NCBI RefSeq assembly: GCF_029623955.1
Contig: NZ_JARSBP010000003.1
Coordinates: forward strand, 806,001 to 870,000
Length of the DNA stretch: 64,000 nucleotides
Source: Mycobacterium sp. 236(2023)
GTDB taxonomy: Bacteria; Actinomycetota; Actinomycetes; Mycobacteriales; Mycobacteriaceae
Direction of reading: 5' to 3'
A program made the translations under genes and the position numbers. The notes beneath the pieces are model-generated. The model did no database searches. It was not told the origin of the DNA and saw nothing but the letters and a program-made list of their open reading frames with translations. Shown here piece by piece: positions 46,907 through 54,687 of this stretch; the stretch's first letter is position 1, and each line of letters opens with the position of its first letter.

Positions 46907-48697
46907 CTATCCGAACTCCAACCACCAGTTGTGCAGATCGTCGAGGCTGGGCCCCTGCGCATCGGCCAGCAACAGGCTGTCGTCCTTGGTCCAGACGACG
47001 TCGGGATTGGTGTTGTATGTGCCGCAGGCGATCTGGCCCGCAACATCGTCGGGGGTGTCGGTGTAGTGCCACGTCGTCGGGGAATCGATGCCGCTGCCGG
47101 GGCACTGCAGCAGTTCGGAGTTCACCCGGATCGCCTCACCGAATGCGGCGTCGAGGGCGCCCTGATCGGTGAACAGCGAATAGCGGGTGAACGCCGGACC
47201 GGACGGGTTGGTGTTCTGTTCGCAGTCGACTGTCGCGAGCGCGGTCGCGGCGGGCGGGGTGACCGGCTGGCAGTTCGAGCTGTCGTGCCCGGGAGCGAGC
47301 AGTCCCATCAGTTGTTCGTCGTAGGACTGCGTGGGCGCGGGCTCCGACGTGGTGGTCCTGGTTCGGCGCGTGGGTTCGCGCGACGACGAGGTCGGAGCGG
47401 CCGATGAAGAGCTCGACGAGGCGGAGGTCGACGTCGAGTCGTCGTCTTTGGTGACGAGCCAGATCCCGACAGCAGCGAGTCCGAGCACGACGACCGCCCC
47501 GATCGCCAGCAGCGCGAAGATCGGCCCCTTCGAACCTCCCGAGCCGCCGCCCGACGGTGACGGCGTGGTCCAGCCGGGCGGGGGTCCCACCGGCGGTGGC
47601 GGGGCCTGATATCCGCCCGCGTATGCCGGGGCGCCCAGCGGGGGAGTTGGCCCGCCGTAGCTCGGCATCGCGCCCGACGGAGGCGGGGGCGGGGGCGGAG
47701 GTGGCGTCGCCGCGAACGAACTCGGCGTCGCCGGATACGCCGGGAACGAGCCCGGCGTCGGAGGACCGGAGGGCGGTGGCGGAGGTGGTGGTGGCAGCGG
47801 GGCCGTCATGGTCGCGGCCTGGCTGCGCTGAAGGATCGCGGCGGCCTGATCCTGTTCGGCACGGGTCAGCGCTTCGGTGGCCGCAGTGGCCAGCTCGCCT
47901 GCGGAGTTGTACCGATCGGTGGCCTGTTTGGCCATGCCCCTGGCGATGACCTCGTCGAAGGCTGTCGGAATTCCCTGCCGCACCTGGCTGGGCCGAGGCA
48001 CCGGCTGGTTGAGATGCGCGGTGATGACCACGCTGACGCTGTCACCCTGGAACGGCTGCGCTCCCGTGAGGCATTCGTGAAGCACGCAGGCCAGCGCGTA
48101 GACGTCGGCCTGGTGGGTGACCTCACCGTTGGTGAAGCGTTCCGGGGCCATATAGGCGTAGGTGCCGACCGCGGTGCCCAGTTCGGTGAGCGTCTCGTCG
48201 GTGGCCGCGTTGGCGATGCCGAAATCCACCAGATAGGCGAAGTCGTCACGCGTGATCAGGATGTTCTCGGGTTTGACGTCCCGGTGCTTGATTCCTGCGG
48301 CGTGCGCGGCGTCCAGCGCCGATGCGATCTGGCGGACGATCGCCGCCGCTCGCGCCGGGACCATCGCGCCCTGCTCCTTGAGCACCTTGCGCAGGTCGGT
48401 GCCGTCGATCATCCGCATGTCGACGAAGAGCATTCCGTCGACCTCACCGTAATCGTGGATCGGGACAACGTGGGGCTCCTGGAGCCGGCCCGCCGCGTGC
48501 GCCTCGCGCTGCAACCGCTTGCGGAACACCGGATCGTGGGAAACCCCCTCCGGCAAGAGTTTCAGCGCGACGACCCGGTCCTTGACGGTGTCGTGGGCCT
48601 CGTACACCTCACCCATGCCGCCCTTGCCGAGGAGGCGTTGCAACCGGTACGGGCCGACTTGGGAGCCGACGCGGGAACCCTGCTGGGGATCGGTCAT
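46907..48697 (-). CDS. transmembrane Ser/Thr protein kinase (Pkn type) with Cys-rich outer domain
   Basis: A 596-residue receptor-like kinase. The kinase domain (about 10-275) has GKGGMGEVYEA, the ATP Lys in VALKLLP, the catalytic HRDVKPENIL and DFGIANAAT with an activation loop, and APERF. A Pro-rich juxtamembrane segment with two poly-Pro runs (about 315-400) leads to a membrane helix (FALLAIGAVVVLGLAAVGIWL), a Ser/Thr-rich linker and an extracellular domain of about 130 residues with four Cys (SNCQPV, VDCEQN, LLQCPG, IACGTY), probably two disulfides. The ATG at 48697 has CGAGGAGCC. It is divergent from the KstR-controlled reductase gene. The ligand and substrates are unknown. Confidence 0.9.
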   Translation of the reverse strand: MTDPQQGSRVGSQVGPYRLQRLLGKGGMGEVYEAHDTVKDRVVALKLLPEGVSHDPVFRKRLQREAHAAGRLQEPHVVPIHDYGEVDGMLFVDMRMIDGTDLRKVLKEQGAMVPARAAAIVRQIASALDAAHAAGIKHRDVKPENILITRDDFAYLVDFGIANAATDETLTELGTAVGTYAYMAPERFTNGEVTHQADVYALACVLHECLTGAQPFQGDSVSVVITAHLNQPVPRPSQVRQGIPTAFDEVIARGMAKQATDRYNSAGELATAATEALTRAEQDQAAAILQRSQAATMTAPLPPPPPPPPSGPPTPGSFPAYPATPSSFAATPPPPPPPPPSGAMPSYGGPTPPLGAPAYAGGYQAPPPPVGPPPGWTTPSPSGGGSGGSKGPIFALLAIGAVVVLGLAAVGIWLVTKDDDSTSTSASSSSSSAAPTSSSREPTRRTRTTTSEPAPTQSYDEQLMGLLAPGHDSSNCQPVTPPAATALATVDCEQNTNPSGPAFTRYSLFTDQGALDAAFGEAIRVNSELLQCPGSGIDSPTTWHYTDTPDDVAGQIACGTYNTNPDVVWTKDDSLLLADAQGPSLDDLHNWWLEFG

Positions 48698-48822
48698 CGT
48701 GGCTCCTCGGGATGTGGTTCGTCCGGCGAACACACCCTAATGCGGCAGGTGGGCCCGCACAGGCTCAACCGGCGGGTTTCGGGTTTCGCACCGTCGGCAA
48801 GGACATGTGGTGTACACCTAAA

Positions 48823-48836
48823 TAGAACGTGTTCTA
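48823..48836. promoter_or_regulatory. KstR-type operator
   Basis: TAGAACGTGTTCTA matches the KstR consensus TNNAACNNGTTNNA at every fixed position and is a perfect palindrome. KstR represses cholesterol-catabolism genes. The site is 27 nt before the start of the Rv1059-like reductase and in the shared region with the divergent kinase gene. A second palindrome, GGTGTACACC, lies at 48809-48818. Confidence 0.75.
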
Positions 48837-48863
48837 GTTCGGGGGCTCCTGGGAGGAGACGAG

Positions 48864-49913
48864 ATGGCGCTGCGCGTCGTGCAGTGGGCAACCGGCGGAG
48901 TGGGCGTCGCCGCGATCAAAGGGGTCCTGGAACATCCCGACCTCGAACTCGCCGGCTGCTGGGTGCATTCCGAGGCCAAGAACGGTTGCGACGTCGGCGA
49001 CATCATCGGCACCGGACCCCTGGGAATCACCGCCACCAACAGCATCGACGAGATCCTCGCGCTCGACGCCGATGCCGTCATCTACACCCCGTTGCTGCCC
49101 AACCCCGACGAGGTAACCGCCCTGCTGCGCTCGGGGAAGAACGTCGTCAGCCCCGTCGGCTGGTTCTATCCGTCCGACAAGGAAGCCGGCCCCCTGCGGG
49201 CCGCCGCCGAGGGGGGCGGGGTCACGCTGCACGGCACCGGCATCGCGCCCGGTGGCATCAGCGAGAAGTTCCCGCTGCTGATGTCGACGATGTCGACCGG
49301 AGTGACATTCGTTCGCGCCGAAGAGTTCTCCGACCTGCGCAGCTACGAGGCACCCGACGTCGTCCGGTATGTGATGGGCTTCGGCGACACCCCGGACAAG
49401 GCGCTGTCCGGGCCGATGCAGAAACTGCTCGACGGCGGCTTCATCCAATCCGTGCGGATGATCGTCGACGCGATGGGTTTCGCCGCCGAGCCGCGGGTGC
49501 GGTCGACTCAGGAGATCGCGGTCGCCACCGCGCCCATCGACTCCCCGATCGGGATCATCGAGCCGGGGCAGGTCGCTGCCCGCAAATTCCACTGGGAAGC
49601 CCTCGTGGGTGACGACGTCGTCGTCGAGGTGACCGTGAACTGGCTGATGGGTGAGGAAAACCTGGACCCCGCATGGGATTTCGGTCCCGCGGGGCAGCGC
49701 TACGAGATGGAGATCAAGGGCAACCCCGATTTCACCGTCGTCGTGAAGGGCTTCCAGTCCGAGATCGGTGGCGAAGGCCCCGAGTACGGCGTCGTCGCGA
49801 CCGCCGCCCACTGCGTGAACTCGGTGCCCGCCGTCTGCGCCGCACCCCCCGGAATCAGCACCTACCTCGACCTCCCGTTCATCAGTGCCAAGGCGGCGCC
49901 AGGGTTGCGATAG
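48864..49913 (+). CDS. NAD(P)-dependent reductase of dihydrodipicolinate reductase-like type (Rv1059-like)
   Basis: A 349-residue oxidoreductase with an N-terminal Rossmann domain (LRVVQWATGGVGVAAIKGVL) and a C-terminal dihydrodipicolinate reductase-like domain (HGTGIAPGGISEKFPLLMS). It resembles M. tuberculosis Rv1059, a member of the KstR regulon, in sequence and position (recalled, not searched). GGGAGGAGACGAG lies before the ATG. Together with the KstR-type operator 27 nt upstream this points to a role in sterol or related lipid degradation; the substrate is not established. It is the first of three rightward genes. Confidence 0.85.
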   Translation: MALRVVQWATGGVGVAAIKGVLEHPDLELAGCWVHSEAKNGCDVGDIIGTGPLGITATNSIDEILALDADAVIYTPLLPNPDEVTALLRSGKNVVSPVGWFYPSDKEAGPLRAAAEGGGVTLHGTGIAPGGISEKFPLLMSTMSTGVTFVRAEEFSDLRSYEAPDVVRYVMGFGDTPDKALSGPMQKLLDGGFIQSVRMIVDAMGFAAEPRVRSTQEIAVATAPIDSPIGIIEPGQVAARKFHWEALVGDDVVVEVTVNWLMGEENLDPAWDFGPAGQRYEMEIKGNPDFTVVVKGFQSEIGGEGPEYGVVATAAHCVNSVPAVCAAPPGISTYLDLPFISAKAAPGLR

Positions 49914-49926
49914 CTAGCATCGCGGT

Positions 49927-50784
49927 ATGTGCCGCTTGCTGGGCGTCCACGCCGGAACACCGGTCTCGGCGACCTTCTGGCTGCTCGACGCGCCCGACAG
50001 CCTGACCGCGCAGAGCCATCGCAATCCCGACGGCACCGGCCTCGGCGTGTTCGGCCCCGACGGCCCGGTCGTCTCCAAGCAGCCGATAGCCGCGTGGGAG
50101 GACGCCGAATTTGCCCGCAGCGCTGTCGAACTCACGGCGACGACGTTCCTCGCGCACGTCCGCTATGCCTCGACCGGGGCGCCCGATGTGTCCAACACCC
50201 ATCCGTTCCTGCAGGACGCTCGGCTGTTCGCGCACAACGGTGTCGTCGAAGGCCTCGACCTGCTGGATGCTCGGCTGATCGAGTTGTCGGCCTCTGATCT
50301 GGTGTCGGGACAGACGGATTCCGAACGCGTCTTCGCCCTCATCACCGCCTCCATCCGCGCGCGAGACGGCGATGTGACGGCCGGCGTGCTCGACGCCGTG
50401 AACTGGCTCGCCGACACCGTGCCGATCTACGCGCTGAACATCCTGCTGTGCACGGCGACCGACATGTGGGCACTGCGCTATCCCGGCACCCACGGCCTGT
50501 TCATGCTCGATCGGCGGCAACCGGCCCAACATGACGTTTTCGCCCTGCACAGCAACAGGATTCACGCACGATCACAACATCTCGCCAATGCGCCGTCGGT
50601 GGTGTTCGCAACCGAACGCATGGACGCCGACCCGGCATGGCACCACCTCGGTGACGGCGAACTCGTCCACGTCGGGCCGGACCTCGACATCACCAGCACC
50701 GTCGACGCCATCGCACCGCCGCGGCGCCGGCTCACGCTCGCCGATTTGAGCTCGACGGCGGCGGCCAGCCAGAGTGTTCAGTAG
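49927..50784 (+). CDS. class II glutamine amidotransferase
   Basis: A 285-residue protein of the class II (Ntn) amidotransferase fold, YafJ-like. The nucleophile is Cys2 (MCRLLGVHAG), exposed after loss of Met1; HRNPDGTGLGVF and LAHVRYASTGAP, followed by NTHPFLQD and FAHNGVV, form the glutamine pocket. It releases ammonia from glutamine, and no synthase domain is fused, so the acceptor partner is unknown. It begins 13 nt after the reductase stop, with the patatin gene 15 nt after it. Equivalent by position to Rv1061. Confidence 0.88.
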   Translation: MCRLLGVHAGTPVSATFWLLDAPDSLTAQSHRNPDGTGLGVFGPDGPVVSKQPIAAWEDAEFARSAVELTATTFLAHVRYASTGAPDVSNTHPFLQDARLFAHNGVVEGLDLLDARLIELSASDLVSGQTDSERVFALITASIRARDGDVTAGVLDAVNWLADTVPIYALNILLCTATDMWALRYPGTHGLFMLDRRQPAQHDVFALHSNRIHARSQHLANAPSVVFATERMDADPAWHHLGDGELVHVGPDLDITSTVDAIAPPRRRLTLADLSSTAAASQSVQ

Positions 50785-50799
50785 ACGAAAGGAAAGACG

Positions 50800-51660
50800 A
50801 TGAGTCGCGCGTTGGTGCTCGCCGGAGGCGGACTGGCCGGAATCGCCTGGGAAACTGGCGTTCTCCTCGGAATCTGTGACGAGGAGCCCGATGCCGGTAA
50901 GCAGCTTCTCGACCCCGACGTTCTGCTCGGGACGTCGGCGGGCTCAACCGTCGCCGCGCAGATCAGCAGCGGGCTGCCGCTCGAGGACCTGTTCGCCCAC
51001 CAGTTGTCGGAAGCGCATGGCGCCAAGGAGCTTCACCCCGGCGTCTCGATCGACGCGATCACCGACCTGTTCCTCAACGCCATGATGACGCCCGGCGCAA
51101 CGAAGGAACAGAAACTGCAGAAGATCGGCGCCGTCGCCATCGACACCGACACCGTGTCGGAAACCGTTCGCCGCAAGGTGATCGAGCACCGGCTGCCGTC
51201 GCACTACTGGCCCGCGCGGACGCTGAGGGTCACGGCGATCGATGTCGAGACAGGCGAACTCGTCGTCCTCGACGCCGCATCGGGCGTCGCGCTGGTCGAC
51301 GCCGTCGCGGCGAGTTGCGCCGTCCCCGGAGTATGGCCGCCGGTCGCCATCGGAGGCCGCCGCTACATGGACGGTGGTGTCGGCAGCACCGTCAACATGT
51401 CGGCGGCCCGGGATTGCGACGCCGCGATCGTCCTGGTGCCGTCGGCGGCGAACAGTCCCTCACCGTGGGGCGCGGGCACGGCCGCCGAGATCGACGCGTT
51501 CTCCGGTCCGACGCTCTCCGTCTTCGCCGATGACGACGCACTGGCAGCGTTCGGCCCTAACCCGCTCGACCCGGCATGCAGGGCGCCCGCGGCGCGGGCG
51601 GGCCGGGCGCAGGGCCGGCGCGAGGCCAAACGGGTGGCCCGGTTCCTGTCAGACCTCTGA
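50800..51660 (+). CDS. patatin-like phospholipase
   Basis: A 286-residue patatin-fold lipid hydrolase. It has the oxyanion loop VLAGGGLAGIAWETGV, the nucleophile elbow VLLGTSAGSTVAA (GxSxG) and the catalytic Asp in RRYMDGGVGST (DGG). GACGAAAGGAAAGACG serves as Shine-Dalgarno. It should hydrolyse phospholipids or other acyl esters. It is the Rv1062-like gene and overlaps, at its 3' end, the convergent second patatin gene by 12 nt. Confidence 0.9.
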   Translation: MSRALVLAGGGLAGIAWETGVLLGICDEEPDAGKQLLDPDVLLGTSAGSTVAAQISSGLPLEDLFAHQLSEAHGAKELHPGVSIDAITDLFLNAMMTPGATKEQKLQKIGAVAIDTDTVSETVRRKVIEHRLPSHYWPARTLRVTAIDVETGELVVLDAASGVALVDAVAASCAVPGVWPPVAIGGRRYMDGGVGSTVNMSAARDCDAAIVLVPSAANSPSPWGAGTAAEIDAFSGPTLSVFADDDALAAFGPNPLDPACRAPAARAGRAQGRREAKRVARFLSDL

Positions 51661-52632
51661 CGCGGTCAACGGCTCGTCGAGCGCGTCGAGTGCGACGCTG
51701 GCGAGCTCCTGGCCGATCTCGATGATCTCGTTGGCGCGGTGGAAGTCCAGGCTGCGACACACCGTTCGAGGCACCTCGATCAGCAGGTCCGGGGGATAAG
51801 CCGCCAGGGTGTGGCGGGCCAGCGCGGCCTGCGCGATGTCGATGACGCGGTACATGACCTCGAAGCCACCGAGCTTGGGGATGTCGGGGAGATTCGGCTC
51901 ATCCTCGGGCACCGCGAGCGGTTCGTCGTCACCCGCGACGAACCTGCCGAGCACCGCGCGTCCCGTCGGAGTCTCGAGCAGCGAGCGCGCCGCCTTCGTA
52001 TCGAGCAGGGACGACGAACTGCGCCACATCCGATTCAGCCAATCCGCGGTCGGAGGGCGTGATTCACGCTCGCGCCGTTGGGCTTCGGGGTCCTCGCCCG
52101 AGATGCTGACCGCGATGGTGACGTCGGCGTTGACCGCCGCGATCGGCGCCATCGGGAGCGGATCCAGGATGCCGCCGTCGGCGAGCAGGCGGCCGTCGAG
52201 GACGTGCGGTGTGATGACGCCCGGGATCGCAATCGACGCGCGGATGGCATCGTCCACCGGCCCGCGCTGCATCCACACCGACTTCCCGGTGATCAGGTCG
52301 GTCGCCACCGAGGTGTAGGGAATCGGGAGTTCCTCGATGGTGATCTCGCCGAGAATTTCGCGCACCGCGTCGAGGATCTTCTCCGCCCGCAGCACGCCCG
52401 CCGACGTGATCGACGGATCGAGCAGACGCAGCACCGCCCGCTGCGTCAAAGAGCTTGCCCACACCGCGAATTCGTCGAGCTTGTCCGCGGCCTCCAGGCC
52501 TCCGACCAAGGCGCCCATCGACGAGCCTGCGATACCGACCACCTCGTGGCCGCGCTCACGGAGCTCGTTGATGACACCGATGTGGGCATAACCACGTGCA
52601 CCGCCGCTGCCCAGAGCCAATGCGACCCTCAT
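51649..52632 (-). CDS. patatin-like phospholipase (RssA type)
   Basis: A 327-residue patatin protein of the RssA/NTE type. ALALGSGGARGYAHIGVINEL is the oxyanion loop, IAGSSMGALVGGLEA holds the GxSxG serine, and RLLADGGILDPLP has the catalytic Asp. It is more like the eukaryotic NTE group than its convergent neighbour at 50800. The C-terminal 100 residues include a helical region and ASVALDALDEPLTA. ATG 52632. Equivalent by position to Rv1063c. Confidence 0.9.
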   Translation of the reverse strand: MRVALALGSGGARGYAHIGVINELRERGHEVVGIAGSSMGALVGGLEAADKLDEFAVWASSLTQRAVLRLLDPSITSAGVLRAEKILDAVREILGEITIEELPIPYTSVATDLITGKSVWMQRGPVDDAIRASIAIPGVITPHVLDGRLLADGGILDPLPMAPIAAVNADVTIAVSISGEDPEAQRRERESRPPTADWLNRMWRSSSSLLDTKAARSLLETPTGRAVLGRFVAGDDEPLAVPEDEPNLPDIPKLGGFEVMYRVIDIAQAALARHTLAAYPPDLLIEVPRTVCRSLDFHRANEIIEIGQELASVALDALDEPLTASEV

Positions 52633-52683
52633 GGCTACATTCTCGCTTGTTAAAGCCGCCCGTCATCGGCAACCCTGGATTGC

Positions 52684-53052
52684 ATGATCGGAAACCTTCG
52701 CTCCGTCGTCTTCGACGCTCGTGATCCGCGCGGCCTCGCCCGCTTTTGGGCAGCACTCCTCGGCGGCTCGATCGTCAAGGACGACGACGACTGGGTCGTG
52801 GTCGCCGAACCGTCAGGCAGTCGGCTGGCGTTCCAACTTTCGCCCGAACATCACCCGCCGCAATTTCCGGACCCGCAAGGTTCCCAGCAGATCCACCTCG
52901 ACATCGATGTCGACGACGTCGACGCGGCCGAGGAGGCTGTGCTCGCCCTCGGCGGCACCAAGGTCGCCGATACGCCGGAGGGCGGCGATTTCCGGGTGTT
53001 CCGAGATCCCGCCGGGCACACGTTCTGCCTGGTCTTCGACGTGTCCGAGTGA
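52684..53052 (+). CDS. VOC (glyoxalase-like) family protein
   Basis: A 122-residue vicinal oxygen chelate protein with paired beta-alpha-beta-beta-beta units: LRSVVFDARDPRGLARFWAAL, IVKDDDDWVVVAEPSGSRL, then IHLDIDVDDVDAAEEAVLAL, and the end DFRVFRDPAGHTFCLVFDV (the RDPxGHxFCLV motif). Metal-ligand His and Glu positions are only partly present, so it may be a binding protein or a dioxygenase-like enzyme. It is divergent from the RssA-type patatin and convergent with lpqV, 6 nt apart. Confidence 0.88.
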   Translation: MIGNLRSVVFDARDPRGLARFWAALLGGSIVKDDDDWVVVAEPSGSRLAFQLSPEHHPPQFPDPQGSQQIHLDIDVDDVDAAEEAVLALGGTKVADTPEGGDFRVFRDPAGHTFCLVFDVSE

Positions 53053-53058
53053 CGCCCT

Positions 53059-53490
53059 CTAGCCGCAGAGCGCGTCGGCGGCCGCCTCGACGGCGACGAT
53101 GACCGCTGACTGCTGGTTTGGCGTCAGATCAGACCACCGTCTGTCGAACGTCCCCGGGCCCACCGACTCGGCGTCCTGCACGGTCTTCAAATAAGGCTCG
53201 ATCTGCGACCGCGGATCGCCGCCCTGCTGGTCCATCCACGTCTTGGCGGCCCGGCACGCCTGGAAGTAGTCGTCCTCGGTGGAATCGGCCGGTGCGCCCA
53301 CCGCGGTCGTCACTCCGCCGGGGGAGACCCCGACCTCGCCCGGAGCCGGCGCAGGCGCCGCCTCGGATGCCGAGGACGTCGTCGCAGTCAGGGGTGGTGT
53401 CGCCGGCGGTGCGTCCGTTCCCGATGAACATGCGGTCGCGATCGCTGCCAGCGAGGCGACGCCGACGGCGCGGAGTGTTGTCCTGCGCAT
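53059..53490 (-). CDS. lpqV: lipoprotein LpqV
   Basis: A 143-residue lipoprotein. The ATG at 53490 gives MRRTTLRAVGVASLAAIATA then the lipobox Cys (IATAC). A Ser/Thr/Pro/Ala linker (TDAPPATPPLTATTSSASEA) leads to a helical domain with EDDYFQACRAAKTWMDQQGG, then DRRWSDLTPNQQSAVIVA and a final LCG; the two Cys may pair. The call rests on position (between the RssA-type patatin and the cysteine dioxygenase, as Rv1064c) and general features. Function unknown. The longer frame to 53568 is rejected because it would push the signal peptide inside. Confidence 0.8.
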   Translation of the reverse strand: MRRTTLRAVGVASLAAIATACSSGTDAPPATPPLTATTSSASEAAPAPAPGEVGVSPGGVTTAVGAPADSTEDDYFQACRAAKTWMDQQGGDPRSQIEPYLKTVQDAESVGPGTFDRRWSDLTPNQQSAVIVAVEAAADALCG

Positions 53491-53794
53491 CCTGCCAATG
53501 TATGCACCGCCGCGGCGCGGGTCTGCGACGGGCGCGTGAAAACGCCCCGCCGCCTGGAAAGTCGTCACGATGGACGGCGGCTGGACCGAGACCTACGGGA
53601 AGACTGACCGGCACTCGGGGCGTGACCAGGGGATCTCTAGATTCACGGTGAGGTTAAAGCCCGCTGGTAGCGACGCAGGCGCACAGCGTGGCACACTTGC
53701 CGCGTGACCGACGTGACCCGCGCTCAGGAGTGTTGTCAGGCCTAATCGCCGACCCCTGACCTGTTCGTCTGTCCGTCCTCTGGAGTACCTCCCA
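53491..53794. other. intergenic region between divergent lpqV and cysteine dioxygenase genes
   Basis: About 300 bp without a credible gene. It should hold both divergent promoters. The right part (53690-53790) has GTGACCGACGTGACC and a GGAG Shine-Dalgarno just before the dioxygenase start. No riboswitch or operator is recognised. Confidence 0.45.
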
Positions 53795-54319
53795 ATGTCT
53801 TTGGCTCCGACCCGCCTGCGCCCAGCCGACCTGCTGCACGTCACCGACCGCTTCGCCGACGACGTCCTCGGTGGCGACTACGACCACCTCCTCCCGGCCG
53901 GTGGGCCATCGGCGACCGAACGCTGGTTCACCCGACTGCACGGCACCGAGGAACTCGACGTCTGGTTGATCAGCTGGGTGCCGAACCGCTCCACCGAACT
54001 CCACGACCACGGCGGTTCGCTCGGCGCGCTGACCGTCGTATCCGGAGCGCTGCGCGAAACCCGTTGGGACGGAGGAGCACTGCGTGACCGCCGGCTCGTG
54101 GCCGGCGATCAGGCGGCATTCCCGCTCGGGTGGGTGCACGACGTGGTCTGGGCACGCGAATCCGTCACGACCGGCGGCATGGCTGTGCCTGCGACGCCGA
54201 CGCTGAGTGTGCACGCCTACTCGCCGCCGCTGACCGCGATGTCCTATTACGATGTCACCGACCGCAACACGTTGCGCCGCAAACGCACCGAGCTGACCGA
54301 CAAACCGGAAGGCGATTGA
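53795..54319 (+). CDS. cysteine dioxygenase family protein
   Basis: A 174-residue cupin of the cysteine dioxygenase type. The first metal motif is STELHDHGGSLGALTVVSG (HxH plus conserved Gly), the third His is in FPLGWVHDVVW, and the catalytic pair region is SVHAYSPPLTAMSYY. Iron-dependent CDO oxidises cysteine to cysteine sulfinate. The Tyr crosslinked to Cys in mammalian CDO cannot be placed here. The stop overlaps the next start by 1 nt (TGATG), so the rhodanese is co-translated, consistent with cysteine and sulfane-sulfur handling. By position Rv1065-like. Confidence 0.88.
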   Translation: MSLAPTRLRPADLLHVTDRFADDVLGGDYDHLLPAGGPSATERWFTRLHGTEELDVWLISWVPNRSTELHDHGGSLGALTVVSGALRETRWDGGALRDRRLVAGDQAAFPLGWVHDVVWARESVTTGGMAVPATPTLSVHAYSPPLTAMSYYDVTDRNTLRRKRTELTDKPEGD

Positions 54320-54687
54320 TGGCCAGCCGTATCGACCGCATTCTCGACGATGCCCGGGCGAAACTGAGCCGACTTCCCGCCGACGAGGTACCCGCCGCGC
54401 TGGCCAGAGGCGCTGTCCTGGTTGACATCCGTCCCGCCGCGCAGCGCGCCGCCGAAGGCGAGATCGCCGCCGCGCTGATCATCGAACGCAACGTGCTGGA
54501 ATGGCGCTGCGACCCGACCAGCGATGCGCGAATCCCGGAAGCCGTCGGTGACGACGTCGAATGGGTGGTCCTGTGCTCGGAGGGATACACCTCCAGCCTG
54601 GCTGCGGCGTCGCTGAAAGACCTTGGGCTGCACCGCTCCACCGACGTCATCGGCGGTTACCACGCCCTCAAAGAGGTTCTGGTCTAA
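54319..54687 (+). CDS. rhodanese-like protein
   Basis: A 122-residue single-domain rhodanese. VLVDIRPAAQRAAEGEIAAA is the conserved entry motif (VLIDVRPxxx), and the active site reads VVLCSEGYTSSLAAA, with Cys as the persulfide carrier in a CSxGYxS loop. It moves sulfane sulfur to an acceptor. It is co-translated with the cysteine dioxygenase, a pairing that suggests control of cysteine-derived sulfur. Rv1066-like. Its 3' end overlaps the convergent hydrolase gene by 4 nt. Confidence 0.9.
   Translation: MASRIDRILDDARAKLSRLPADEVPAALARGAVLVDIRPAAQRAAEGEIAAALIIERNVLEWRCDPTSDARIPEAVGDDVEWVVLCSEGYTSSLAAASLKDLGLHRSTDVIGGYHALKEVLV

Noticed and set aside
48014..49612. 532-aa plus-strand ORF
   Set aside because: Crosses the kinase and reductase genes in the wrong strand and frame, and spans the KstR-type site.
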